DNA of 64,000 nt, from the NCBI GenBank assembly GCA_036927565.1, contig JAYESD010000003.1, forward strand, positions 187,197,499 through 187,261,498, written 5' to 3'. Within the stretch, counting starts at the first letter, position 1. Every line of letters starts with the position of its first letter. The position numbers and the translations under genes are program-made. A model generated the notes under the pieces. That model saw only the letters and a program-made list of their open reading frames with translations, did no database searches and was not told where the DNA came from. Shown here piece after piece: positions 41,413 through 52,934 of this stretch. The stretch is from Tuctoria greenei. Lineage: Eukaryota; Streptophyta; Magnoliopsida; Poales; Poaceae.

Positions 41413-44253
41413 TGTGACACCCGATTCCGAAAAAGAACCAAGCGAACGCATGTGTGTGCCCAGGATGTTCAACACACATACACGAGTGCATTCACAAAAG
41501 AGTATATAGAAAATTACCACAGAACAAGATTAATTGAGCACTTTTATTACATAGTTCATAATATCCTCAATTACAAGCTCTAATGATTATTAATGACAAG
41601 TTTCAACTAATGCAGCATAAGCAAAAGGGATAGCGCAGCTCCAACACTCCACATGCAAAGCTGATGGTAGACACGGCCTAGAACTCCGCATTGTCGTCAT
41701 AATGCTCCCAATCCTCACCTGCAACTGTTGGTGGGGGATTGCAAGGGTGAGTACATGTCATACTCAGCAAGTGTGGAATGTATGACATGTAGCTTATTCA
41801 AATGATGACGATAATAAAGGCTAAGTGCTGAAAAGTACATTAAAACATTTGAAAAGTAATATATCATATGTATGTGAAATAACCCATCATAAACCATGTA
41901 ATCATCATAATACCAGTCCATATTCATTACCATCATCCATATTTTAGATTTCTCATTACCAATAACCATAATCAATATCAAAATTTAATTCATAACCACC
42001 CATAACCATTATTAACCATATCCATTACCAAACCATAACCATAACCATAACCAAACCATCCCAATACCAAGTTTCCCCTAATCATGTGAGGGTCCAGGTT
42101 GCTCATAACCGGGATCACGGCTATCATGATAGTTTTATTAGACTCTGCAGAGTTTGTACCACTTTACCCACGTGTTTGTGATTTCATCACCCGTCGGCGA
42201 CTAAAGAACCTCCCTTATGCCAATTACACTTCCTTTGGTGTATGGCCAAGAGATCACAAAATAGCCTTTACAAAGGGATTACTAGCCTATTTAGACCCCA
42301 CTGAGGTTTCACCGGTGGCGATGCCTCCAACTGAGCACATCTTCAACCAAGGGCCCCCTCTTGAGCCATTCAGATCCCAAGGTAGTCCCACCAATCATCA
42401 ACAAACCCAATCCGACTACCCCTTCCCTTAGCATCCTTAATGGTCCAAATAGCACTGGCAAAGCCCTAATTAATCAGCTACGCCGCACCCATACTTGGCC
42501 TTGTGGTGGCACTGTAAATCCTGGATGATCGCTCCACGAACCGATCCTTAGATCTAAAGCAAGCGAAACCACCATAACATCCAACCCATCCACATATCAG
42601 GCTTGCTTAGATCACCCATTACCATATCATATTAACCAGTTCATATTAATCAAATCTCATAAATGCATAATTAAGTTAAGTGGTATAGTTTTTTTCCCAT
42701 CCCAATTAATTAAGCGAAGCAAAAAGGTAAAAAGCCCATCCCGACTCTCTACCATAAATTCCAGGTGAAAAGGGTGGTCAACGCTAGTAAACTTCCTATC
42801 ATAGGATTCCCATCAAATTGACACAAGCATGCAGTTTGCAAACAAAACATTTATTTTAAAAACACGATCAATATGCTTCAAGGACACTTGCCTTGCTCTT
42901 GGGATTGGTTTGGGTCAACTCCTTCAATCTCTTGGTGCTGTAAATCCTCCGCGGCACTCTCTAGCGCAAATCCGTCTAATCTGCACAATAAACATACAAG
43001 ACAAGAATTACAATCAAAGAGTGCACAAATATTACTCAATATGACATGATATGCATGATTAATGCAATTGTGAAGCAAAGCTAGTTAATAAGTTGTTAAT
43101 GATGTTTATTAATCACTTACAATGGTTATTAACATGTCTACACAAGTTTGGGGTTGATTCGATCTAACTTGGTATTAATTCAACAAGAAGTAGATCACAA
43201 AAATCGGACAAGTCCGCAGGAGGCCGGACTAGTCCTCACTGCGCAGGAACAGCGAACTAGGGTTTCCTAGATTGACGTGAATTTGGATATTTGGGGTTGA
43301 ATTCATGTAAGGAAAAGGAAGTAGAAGGTATACCATGTGTTTAGAACTCCAATGAATCAAGGATCTTGGAGGCAACACTTGGATCTTGGCGATCTAGGGT
43401 TGATGAAGAACTTGATGGTGAATTGTTTATTAAGAATGAGAAGTTGATGGAGATCTTGATCCTATTTCATTTCCTCCTCTTCTTCTTCTTGCTCTATGTC
43501 TCTTTCTCGCTTCTTGGTGGCGGCTATTCACGAGCTAGGGTTTGGGTGAGGTGGAAAAGTGGCAAATAGATGTCAAGCCAAGGGGTGGGATTGTTTATAT
43601 AGAGGTGGAGGCTAGGGTTAGATGGATTTCGAGTTTGAGATGAGTAGAGGGCGGTTTAGAGTCCCACATGGGCTCTAAAAGAGTTAGGCATGACATCCCT
43701 AGGCCCACTTAACGTAAAACCCAAGAAACAAGTCATGAAACAAAAGATCAACTCAGAGTCGCGATTTATCGGACTAGTCCGAAGTTGGACAGAGAGATAT
43801 CGGACAAGGCCGCACTGGATATCGGAAAAGTCCGATCTTATGCAGAGGGGAAAAAACAGACAAGTCGGGCCAAAATCGGACAAGTCTTACTCTAGTCAGT
43901 GGGGAAAAACGGACAAGTCCGCTTGAACATCGGACTAGTCCGGACAAGTCCAGGGACTTAGCAAAATTTCAAGCAATTTGGGATACCGGACTAGTACGCA
44001 ATGGGCTGGACAAGTCCGAAAATATTCAGAGGAAAAAACCGGAATAGTCTGCACGAAAACGAACTTGTCCGAGCGAGGTCAGAGAGAAATCAGACTAGTC
44101 CGCACCAAAAAAGGACTAGTCCGCACTTCCCAGAATTATTAAGTGTGGTTTTGCTCTAAATTCATTTTAAACTTATTCCTTTTTATGTGGATTAATGTTA
44201 GAAATGTATATGAACTTATGCAATGCATGATGCATGAAAATGAGGGTGTTAGA
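41413..44253 (-). mobile_element. Tekay-family solo LTR
   Basis: 2,841 bp, TGTGACACCCG... to ...GAGGGTGTTAGA, matching the Tekay LTR at 50,074-52,934 (TGTGGCGCCCGG...GGGTGTTACA) along its length. Target copies GAACC (41,408-41,412) and AAACC (44,254-44,258). Joining the flanks restores YGGSWEPASRN of element C. No internal region is present, as expected after LTR-LTR recombination. TATA on the minus strand near 43,592-43,602. Confidence 0.9.
43740..44126. repeat. CGGAC-WW-GTCCG palindrome array in the solo LTR
   Basis: About ten copies or near copies of CGGACTAGTCCG/CGGACAAGTCCG, often in pairs 15-40 bp apart. Two more lie near 43,205 and 43,226. Confidence 0.85.
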
Positions 44254-45087
44254 AAACCCGCATCTAGGAATGCGGTCAAGACCCTGCGTCGGGCAATGGC
44301 TTCGACAACCTCTACGCATGCCTCGGCGCAGCATCACAAATGGATGGAGACGCCGATCAGCTTCGATGCCTCCGACTGCCCCGAGAATAGGAAGGGAGCT
44401 GGGCAGCTGCCCCTCCTTGTCACCCCCACCATCGCCAATGTAAAGTTTTACCACGTCCTAGTAGATGGTGGAGCCGGCCTCAACCTCATCAGCCATGCGA
44501 CCTTCAACAAGCTAAAGATCCCTGTGTGTGAGCTCGCCCCGTCAAGATCATTCTCGGGGTAGGACCGGAGAGTGTTATTCCGTATGGCTGCATCCACCTC
44601 CGGGTGACCCTAGGGACACCCGAGAACTTCAGGACGAAGAATATCCTTTTTGACGTCACAGAGGTTAGCCTCTCCTACCACGCCATTATCGGCAGGCCAG
44701 CCCTGTACCAGTTATGGCTACATCCCATTACGGCTACCTCATTCTCAAGATGCCGACATCCTCTAGCGTCCTCAAGATCTGCGAAGATCGTGCTACTGTG
44801 ATGACAGTTCTGGAGAAGCTTCGAGCGCTGGCAATGGCCCCAACACCTGTCCTGAGCGATGCTGGGTCGAGTAATCCTTCGCCAGACCCACGCGCACACA
44901 CCGCGCCGCTGCACCATGAGTGCAGCCCTGCAACGACGACGTACATATTAAGACAATCCAGATTGGCTCTGATGCGGCTCAGACCACCCGTATCGCGGGG
45001 AGTCTGGACAGCAAGCAGGAATCAACGTTCACTACTTTCCTATGAGCTAACGCCGACGTCTTTGCCTGACAATCATCGCAGATGATA
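44254..45087 (+). pseudogene. Element C gag-protease linker and protease
   Basis: ASRNAVKTLRRAMAST, KWMETPISFDASDCPENRK and FYHVLVDGGAGLNLISHATF (protease active-site region) are followed by a 1-nt deletion at about 44,561. Then LRVTLGTPENFRTKNILFDV and YHAIIGRPALY, another shift near 44,707, and ATSHYGYLILKMPTSS. In the run-up to RT the usual FAWQPSQM reads FA-stop-QSSQM (TGA near 45,067). Not functional. Confidence 0.75.
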
Positions 45088-46298
45088 GGCATCCCCAGGG
45101 AAGTGATCGAGCACCGTCTGAAGATCTACCCCGATGCACGACCACAACAACAAAGGCCCTGTAAGCAGTCCATCGAGCGGCAAAACTTCATCCGTGAGGA
45201 GATCAAGAAGCTCCTCGATGCTGGCTTCATCCGGGATGTCCACCATCCCAGATGGATGGCCAACCCAGTTGTTTGCCCCAAGGCTGGCGGTAAGCTTCGG
45301 ATGTGCATTGACTACACCAACCTCAACAAGGCATGTCCTAAAGATCCTTTCCCTCTCCCTAGAATTGATCAAATCGTAGATTCAACTTTGGGGTGCGATA
45401 TGCTGTGCTTTCTATATGCATATTCAGGGTTTCACCAAATGCCGATGTCTAGAGAAGATGAGGAACATACCGCTTTCATAACCGTAGATGGCCTTTACTG
45501 CTATGTCTCCATGCCTTACGGTCTTAAGAATGCCCTCCCTACCTTTGTACGTGCCATGCATAAAACATTTGGGGACCTCATTCGGGACCTAGTAGAGGAT
45601 TATGTTGATGATATTGTAGTAAACATCTAGTCACACCCATCATTACTAGAAAACCTCGCCCTAGTCTTTGACAGACTACGAACCACATGCACAAAGCTTA
45701 ACCCAGACAAGTGCATGTTCGAAGTCAAAGATGGGAAGCTCCTCGGGTTCTTGGTCTCACAACGAGGAATCGAGGCCAACCTAGAAAAAATCAAAGCGAT
45801 GGAGCTGATGCAACCTCTAGCCCGCATCAAGGACGTACAGAAGCTTGCAGGGTGCTTGGCAGCGCTCAGCCGATTTATCTCCAGGATGGCTGAGCGGGCT
45901 CTCCCATTCTTCAAGCTCCTGTGCCGTCCAGACCATTCGTCTGGACCAAAGACGCGGAGAAGGCATTCCGCGAGCTGAAGCAGCAGCTGACGTCACTACC
46001 AATAATGGTGGCGCCGGAGCCCGGGGAGCCCTTGTACCTCTACATCGCCGCCATAACTGAGGTGGTAAATATGGTTTGGGTTGCAGAACGGGCTGGCCCC
46101 CAGTAGGCCCGACGAAAGGAAGGGACCCCTGTCGTTGATTCTAAGCCCCAGGGCTTGGAGCTTGCAGTGGGCCCCAACGATAGAGAAGCATCTGGGCCCC
46201 AACCTCGAGAGGAAGTCCGGGTCCCCCAAGGGGGCCCCAAAGACCAAGGAGCCTCTAGGTCCCAGCCCCCAGAGGATGTCCGGGTCCCCCAAGGTGAA
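45082..46298 (+). pseudogene. pol: Element C reverse transcriptase, truncated by SIRE
   Basis: IGIPREVIEHRLKIYPDARP, LRMCIDYTNLNKACPKDPFP, CFLYAYSGFHQMPMSRED, SMPYGLKNALPTFVRAM and the YVDD box (DYVDDIVVNI), then TAG at 45,628-45,630. The same frame goes on with KCMFEVKDGKLLGFLVSQRG and CLAALSRFISRMAERALPFF. A shift near 45,935 leads to FVWTKDAEKAFRELKQQL, then a stop after ERAGPQ (46,104-46,106). The Pro/Arg/Glu-rich linker is cut at 46,298. Confidence 0.8.
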
Positions 46299-47858
46299 TG
46301 TAGGCCTAGAGGGGGGTGAATAGGCCTTTTTGATTTTTCTCGGTTCCTGTAACACTCAACAACATGGTCAATACTAGAGATATCGGACTAGTCCGGTAAA
46401 GTGCGGACTAGTCCGGTTTTCACGGGCTAAGTTGATCAAGTTCAGTCAATTTGATTGATTCGTAAATGTTTGCAGCGGAAATATAAACTTAAATGATAGT
46501 TTAATAGTTGTATGTCAAATTCTATTACAATTAAGGATCTTGTTCAACAAATTAACTCAAATTGAACAAAGTGAATCAAACCCTAGATTAAGTTGATCAA
46601 TTAAGATGAAGAACACAAGAGGACAAGACACAAGATTTATCCCGTGGTTCGGCTACCACGAAGGCAACCTACATCCACGTTGAGGAGCCCACAAAAGGAC
46701 CGGGTCTTCTCCAACCCTTCCCTCGTCGGATCGCCACGAAGGCCAATCCTCTTCCACTAATCACAAAGGGGTAAATAACCAAATTGAACGGGCATTCTCA
46801 CACGTTGAGAGCTCCCTTGATTACAACTTACAAAGCCACCAATAACACACTTGAAAATTACAAATTGAAACGCAAGAGTGTGTTAGAGAATCAAACCAAG
46901 AGCTCAATGATGTGTGCCAAGTGTCTCTCCAATGATCTAGAAGTGATCTTCAATAGATTGATCGATTTTGCACTTAATTTCGTGGAGAGAGGTGGTTTTT
47001 GAGTCTCTTGGGAGGTGTGACGGCGCTAGGGTTCGAGAGATTGTAAAAGTGGGTCGTGCACCTCTATTTATATGGGGTTTCTAAAAGTGACCGTTAGGGT
47101 TTAGATAGATCGGACTAGTCCGTGGTGGTCACCGGACTAGTCCGGTGTGCTGTGTGTAGCAAACCCTAAGTGTCCAGGAATATCGGACTAGTCTGGTTGA
47201 AAACGGACTTGTCCGATTTCACTACTGGAAATCTTCGGACTATTCCGATTGCCATCGGACTTGTTCGGACATATGAAACCCTAAGTGTTTAGGATGACAA
47301 GTCCGCACTTGGAGGACTTGTCCGATTTAGATCAGTGTGTATATCGGACTAGTCCGTGTAGACACCGGACTTGTACGAAGTGGATCAGAAAGAATATCGG
47401 ACTAGTCCGGATCACAACGGCCTTTTCCGATTTTGTGACTTGTGCATTGTGTTGAGGACTAGTCCGCATTGGGGGGGACTAGTCCGAAGTGGATTAGAAA
47501 GATATCGGACTAGTCCGGTGGAAACCGGACTTGTCCGATCTAGTGCAGAATGTGATATCGGACTAGTCCGGCTGTTATCGGACTAGTCCGGTCCTGTATA
47601 ACTTTGTGCATTGTGTGTGTGTGTGCACTTGAAAGTAATTTAGCTCTTGGGTGAGTTTCCTTAACACACTCCATATATAATAATCTACTATTTTCTTCTC
47701 CTTGAGCTCAAATTCACTTTGCTTCTCACTTCCCTTCTTTTTGGCATTTTGCTCATTTTTCAACATTTGCCTGCATTCATCGCAACAAAAGGATTAGGAT
47801 CCCAATTGCTTGTCATAAATCATCCAAAACCCACAAGGGAGTCCTAGATGCACTTTCA
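46299..47858 (-). repeat. SIRE-type 3' LTR
   Basis: TGTAGGCCTAGAGGGGGGTG... to ...GATGCACTTTCA, 1,560 bp. TATA (CATATAAATAG on the minus strand) near 47,064-47,075. It carries two CGGACTAGTCCG copies at 46,384-46,415 and a dense array at 47,111-47,595. The GTGGTTCGG word lies at 46,643-46,652. Confidence 0.8.
47111..47595. repeat. CGGAC-WW-GTCCG palindrome array in the SIRE LTR
   Basis: At least fifteen copies or near copies of CGGACTAGTCCG or CGGACTTGTCCG, many in pairs about 20 bp apart (for example 47,111 and 47,133). Several lie in the frame GATATCGGACTAGTCCGG. Confidence 0.88.
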
Positions 47859-48308
47859 ATCTCCCCCTTTTTGGTGATTGATGACAACCAATTGAGATTT
47901 CACAAAATAAGGCAAAAATGAGATTTTCATAAAGTATGCACATATGACTCAAAAATACATCAAGCAACAAGAGAATTATCCATATGTGCATTCTTTATGG
48001 TGGGATGCATACTAAGTGCATGATTACATTGAGAATGACAGAATTTACATTAATCAATCAATACAAAGTGCATATGACATTCCAGGAGCAAAAATGCAGT
48101 TTTCATCACATACTCGCAAATAAATTGAGCAATTCACCACAAGACCAAACTTAATAGCAAAACAGAGTTAAACTATTACAATCACAAATAAAAGATAAAG
48201 AGAACTCTCTCCTCGCACCCTACCACAGCTAAAGCTAAGACTCCCCCTCAATCTCTCACCCTTTGGCATCAAGACACCAAAAAGAAGGAGAGGAGGGTCC
48301 TAGGGTCT
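47859..48308 (-). other. SIRE untranslated tract between the env-position ORF and LTR
   Basis: Begins (minus sense, right to left) after the ORF stop at 48,309 and ends with the polypurine tract beside the LTR. AT-rich; no other feature seen. Confidence 0.6.
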
Positions 48309-49868
48309 TCACTCTTCACTATCGGTCCTCTCGTCATCGTCTTCATATTCTTCACTTTCCGCTTGACGAGGAGGAGAGGGGGGAGGAGCGGACCTGCTCG
48401 AGCCCCCAATGCCAAAATAGGCAAGCTCGGAGGGGTTCAGAGGCCCGAGCTCGGTGATGTCAAGACCAGAATCTTCAGAAATTACTGGAGATCCAATGGG
48501 GTTGATCTCCAGCTTTTCACCCAGTTGCTTCACATTGGCTTTGATGTATCTCATATCCTCCTTCCTCTTCTGATAGAGTTTATGAAGCTTTACTTCAGTC
48601 TTCTTGCAGGAGGAGAATACGGCGGTCAGGTACTTGAGGATCCCACTAGCTGATCCTCTCTGAGGGGCTTCCCTGGAGGGGGGAGGAGCCCTAGCAGCAT
48701 CTCTTTCTCTTGCCGGTGCCTCAAGACTTGAGGCCGACGAGGGAGCAGCCTGGACACTCACAGGCTGAGGCTTCTGAGGCCTCAGGGTAGTGTGCTCTAC
48801 ATCCTTCACAAATTCTATTCCTGTGACCTTCTCAATCATGAACATGAGGTAGGGAGCATAGCCACAGGACCGGTTGGGGGTGCTTGAGATGTTGACCATG
48901 TCGTTCCATATGTAATCTGCAACATCAAACTGTCTCTTCTTGCTTATGACCCTCATTAAAGTCCGGAGGTAGCCCTGTACACTCCCTGCATCCCCATCCT
49001 TGGGGGCAATGGTCTTCCGGAGAACTCTGTTCAGGACCACAAAGAAGGGCTTCATGTTCTTTGTGGAGGGAGGAGCATACTTAGAGTTGGGCTCATACAT
49101 GAACTTCATTTCGTCCCTCTCAATGACCCCTATGTTGTGGATGATCAGTTAGTCATTTCCAGCAGAGTCTAAATGGAGCAAGTTTGCAAAATCCTCCTGA
49201 GTGATGGAGTACTTGGATCCATGGGTCATCCAAGTCACACTCTCTTCATCTTCACTCGAGAAGTGGCACGTTGCATAGAACTGTGCAATCACCTCATCAT
49301 TCCAGTTATGCCTGAAGGCAAAGAGATCCTTCAGGCCATGCCTCTCAGCTGCTGCAATGACTTCATCAAAAGATGAGCACTTCTTCTTCTCTAGGTAGGC
49401 CCAGTCAATCCACTGAATGCGCACCACCGGAGTCTTCATCGGCAGGTAAACCATCCTGTAGAAATCTGCATGGAAGTTTGTCCAAAACCTTCCATCAGCT
49501 GCCTGCTTTGGCCTTCCATAGCAATCAATGCTTCTGAGCTTGGCTGCCACATCGCTGCCTTTCCCATTGAATTTCTCTTCATTGGGGTCCCGGACCCCTT
49601 CCCTGGGAGCATGGAGCTTCAAGGGCCCAACTGGCCCCATTGCTACTCCCTTGCCCTTTCCTTTTGCTTGACGAAGGCCGCTTGTAGACGGAGCAGCCTT
49701 CGAGGCGGGCTTCTTGACACAGACCTTCCTCCGAACCTGGGGAGGGGAAGTAGCAGGCTCGGGAGGTCTTTCTTGGCGTTTCTTGCCAAGACCCGCCGAG
49801 GACCGAGGTGCCACCTCGTGGTCCAACTCGGCCTCAAAGTCGGAGATCTCGTTGTCGGAGTTCGACAT
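48309..49868 (-). pseudogene. SIRE env-position ORF ('putative plant transposon protein' type)
   Basis: Start chosen at MSNSDNEISDFEAELDHEV (49,868); 520 codons to the stop at 48,309. It is a single frame broken only by one TAA at 49,149-49,151, after LHLDSAGND. The N-terminus is basic and Pro/Ser-rich. The middle domain reads RFWTNFHADFYRMVYLPM, WNDEVIAQFYATCHF, VTWMTHGSKYSITQEDF and, after the stop, GYAPYLMFMIEKVTG, a layout common to the extra ORF of grass copia elements. The C-terminus has a Lys-rich helical tract and an acidic tail (EEYEDDDERTDSEE). No signal peptide or membrane segment is seen, so true envelope function is unlikely. Confidence 0.7.
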
Positions 49869-50073
49869 GACCTGAGAATGATTGAGCAAGAATAATGATA
49901 GGTTATACAAGGCATAGGTAAGGCAAGATAGCAATGAATGGCATTAAGGAATTAGGTTTCAGGTTCAGAAACATCGGACTTGTCCGGTTCTCAGGCACGG
50001 ACTAGTCCGGGGTACCGGACTTGTCCGTGCATGGACCGGACTAGTCCGGTGTTCATCCTCAAAAACCTAACTG
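49869..50073. other. SIRE segment upstream of the env-position ORF with CGGAC-WW-GTCCG copies
   Basis: Four palindromic copies lie at 49,975-50,052 (CGGACTTGTCCG and CGGACTAGTCCG alternating) just before the Tekay junction. Confidence 0.7.
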
Positions 50074-52934
50074 TGTGGCGCCCGGTTCCGAAAATGAACC
50101 AAGCTAACGCATATGTGTGCCCAGGATGTTCATCACACATACACGAGTGCAATCACAAAAGAGTATACAGAAAATTACCACAAGACAAGATTAATTAACC
50201 AAATTTTATTACACGAACCAGATTATCCTCAAATACAAGCTCTAATAATTGTTAATGACAAGTTCAACTAATGCAGCGGAAATAAACTAATTAAGCAACT
50301 ATGCAGCATAAGCAATAGGGTATATATGCGCAGCTCCAATCAACACCACAGGCAAAGCTGACGGTAGACACGGCCTAGAACTCCGCATTATCGCCATTAA
50401 ACTCCCAATCCTGACCTGCAACTGTTGGGGTGGGGGATTGCAAGAGTGAGTACATGTCGTACTCAGCAAGTGTGGAAAGTATGACATGTGGCTGATTCAA
50501 ATGACGACAATAATAATGGTAAAGTGCTGAAAAGTACATTAAAACATTTGAAAAGCAATATAGTATAAGTATGTGAAGTAAACCCATCATAATCATAAGT
50601 AATACCGTAATACCAAATCTGAATTCATTACCATCATAAAAAATTCCAGATTTCACCATTGCCAATAACCACCTTCAATACCACAAATAAATCCATAACC
50701 ATCCATAACCATCACCGTAACCATTACCATAACCATTACCATAACCATTACCAATACCAAATACCCTCTAGTCATGGAAGTTGTCCAGGTGCTCATAACC
50801 GGGAGCACGGCTATCATGATAGTTTTAATTAACTCTCTGCAGAGGTTGTACCACTTTACCCACGTGTTCGTGATTTCATCACCTTTCGGCGACTAAGAAC
50901 CTCCCTTATGCCCATGACCCGTCGGTCACATTACACACTTCCGTTGGTGTGTGGCCAAGAGATCACAAAATAGCCTTTACAAAGGGATTACTAGCCTATT
51001 TAGACCCCACTAAGGTTTCACCGGTGGCGATGCCTCCAACTGAGCACATCTTCAACCAAGGGCCCCCTCTTGAGCCATTCGGATCCCAGGGTAGTCCCAC
51101 CAATCATCAACAAACCCAATCCGACTACCCCTTCCCCGAGCATCCACAATGGTCCAAACAGCACTAGCAAAGCCCTAATTAATCAGCTACGCCACACCCA
51201 TACTTGGCCTCGTGGTGGCACTGTAGTCCTGGCTTATTCTCGCATGAACCGGTCCTTAGATCTAAAGCAAGCAAACCACCATAACATCCAACCCATCCAC
51301 ATACCAGGCTTGCTTAGATCATCCATTACCATACCATGTTTAACCAGTTCATGTTAACCATAATCTCATCCATGCATAATTAAATTGAGTGATATAGTTA
51401 TTTCCCATCCCAGTTGATTAAGCGAAGCAAAAAGGTAAAAAGTCCATCCCGACGCTCTACTATAAATTCCAAGTGACAAGGGTGGTTTAGCAAATCTAGT
51501 AAACTTCCTACCATAGGATTTCCCATCAATTTGACACAAGCATGCAGTTTTGCAAACAAAACATTTATTTTAAAAACAGGATCAATATGCTTCAAGGACA
51601 CTTGCCTTGCTCTTGCTGTTGATTAGGGTCAAAGCCTTCAAACTCTTGATGTTGTAGATCCTCCGCGGCACTTTCTAGCACAAATCCGTCTAATCCACAC
51701 AATAAACATACAAGACAAGAAACACAATCAAAGAGTGCACAAATATTACTCAATATGACATGACATGCATGATTAATGCAAATGCAAGGTAGAACTTGTT
51801 ACTAGATTGCTTTTAATGATCACTAACTAGCTCTAGTAGATTTTAACAAGTTTATACAGGTTTGGATCCGATTAGATCAAATTTTAGAATTAATTCAACA
51901 CAATTTAACCAGAAAGATCGGACTAGTCCGCTAGGGACCGGACAAGTCTGCACTCTGCGAGATTAGCAGATTAGGGTTTTCTAGATCGACGTGAATTCGG
52001 AGATTAGGGGTTGAATGCACGTAAGGAAAAGATAATAGAAGGTATACCAAGTGTTTAGAACTCCAATGAACCAAGAAACTTGGAGGTAACACTTGGATCT
52101 TGATGATCTAGGGTTGGTGATGAACTTGGAGATGAATTGGTGGTGAAGAACGAAACTTGGTGGAGATCTTGATCCTCCTTCGTTTCCTCCTCTTCTTCCT
52201 CTTGCTTGGGATCTTCTCCTCCCTCCTTGATGGTGGCTCCCCACGAACTAGGGTTTGGGTGGGTGGAAAAGTGGCAAATAGATGTCCAACCAAGGGGTGG
52301 GGTTGTTTATATAGACGTGGAGGCTAGGGTTAGATGGATTTCGAGTTTTGGGATGAGTAGAGGACGGTTTAGAGTCCCACATGGGCTCTAAAAGAGTTGG
52401 GCACGACGTCCCTAGGCCCACTTGACGTGAAACCCAAGAAACAAGTCGTAAAACAAAAGGTCAATCTCGGAGTCACGAAATATCGGACAAGTCCGGACAG
52501 GACCGGACTAGTCCGAAGTCGTCCAGAGAGAAAATCGGACAAGTATGGCCAAAAATCGGACAAGTCCGAATTTGAACAGAGAGGAAAACGGACAAGTCCG
52601 CTGGGACACCGGACTAGTCCGGAAAAGTCCAGGGACTTAGCAAATTTTCAAGGATTCATGGAATACCGGACTAGTCCGCACAAAATCGGACAAGTCCGAA
52701 GTTGTCCAGAGGCAAATATCGGACTAATCCGCAGCAAAAACGGACAAGTCCGTTTTTAGACAGAGAGAAATCGGACTAGTCCTCAGCAAAACCGGACTAG
52801 TCCACACTTTCCTACATTTTTAAGTGCGGTTTTGTTCCAAATCAATTTTAAACTTGTTCCTCTTGTTATGGGTTAATGTTAAACATGTATATGAGTGTAT
52901 GTAAGGCATGATGCATGAAAATGAGGGTGTTACA
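50074..52934 (-). repeat. Tekay 3' LTR
   Basis: TGTGGCGCCCGG... to ...GGGTGTTACA, 2,861 bp. Contains CCATAA-type hexamer repeats (50,692-50,760), TATA on the minus strand near 52,303-52,314, a CGGACTAGTCCG copy at 51,919 and an array at 52,481-52,805. The inner edge is followed by AAGGGGGGTAGG (minus), the polypurine tract. Confidence 0.92.
52481..52805. repeat. CGGAC-WW-GTCCG palindrome array in the Tekay LTR
   Basis: About thirteen copies or near copies of CGGACAAGTCCG/CGGACTAGTCCG in about 325 bp, matching the array of the solo LTR at 43,740-44,126. Confidence 0.88.

Larger units (their letters stand above)
46299..50073 (-). mobile_element. SIRE-type Ty1/copia element, 3' half visible
   Basis: Minus-strand: the LTR at 46,299-47,858 is bordered on its inner side by CCAAAAAGGGGGAGATTG (minus strand), the purine tract typical of SIRE elements. 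An ORF in the env position follows. The pol side is cut at 50,074 by the Tekay element. The possible left target copy is GTGAA (46,294-46,298). Confidence 0.8.

Noticed and set aside
42001..42060. CCATAACCATAACC tract as interstitial telomere repeat
   Set aside because: Unit is CCATAA/CCATTA, not CCCTAAA, and it is part of the Tekay LTR in three copies.
47111..47595. CGGACTAGTCCG arrays as a CRISPR-like repeat
   Set aside because: Repeat too short (12 bp), irregular spacing, imperfect copies and a plant LTR context; no cas genes.
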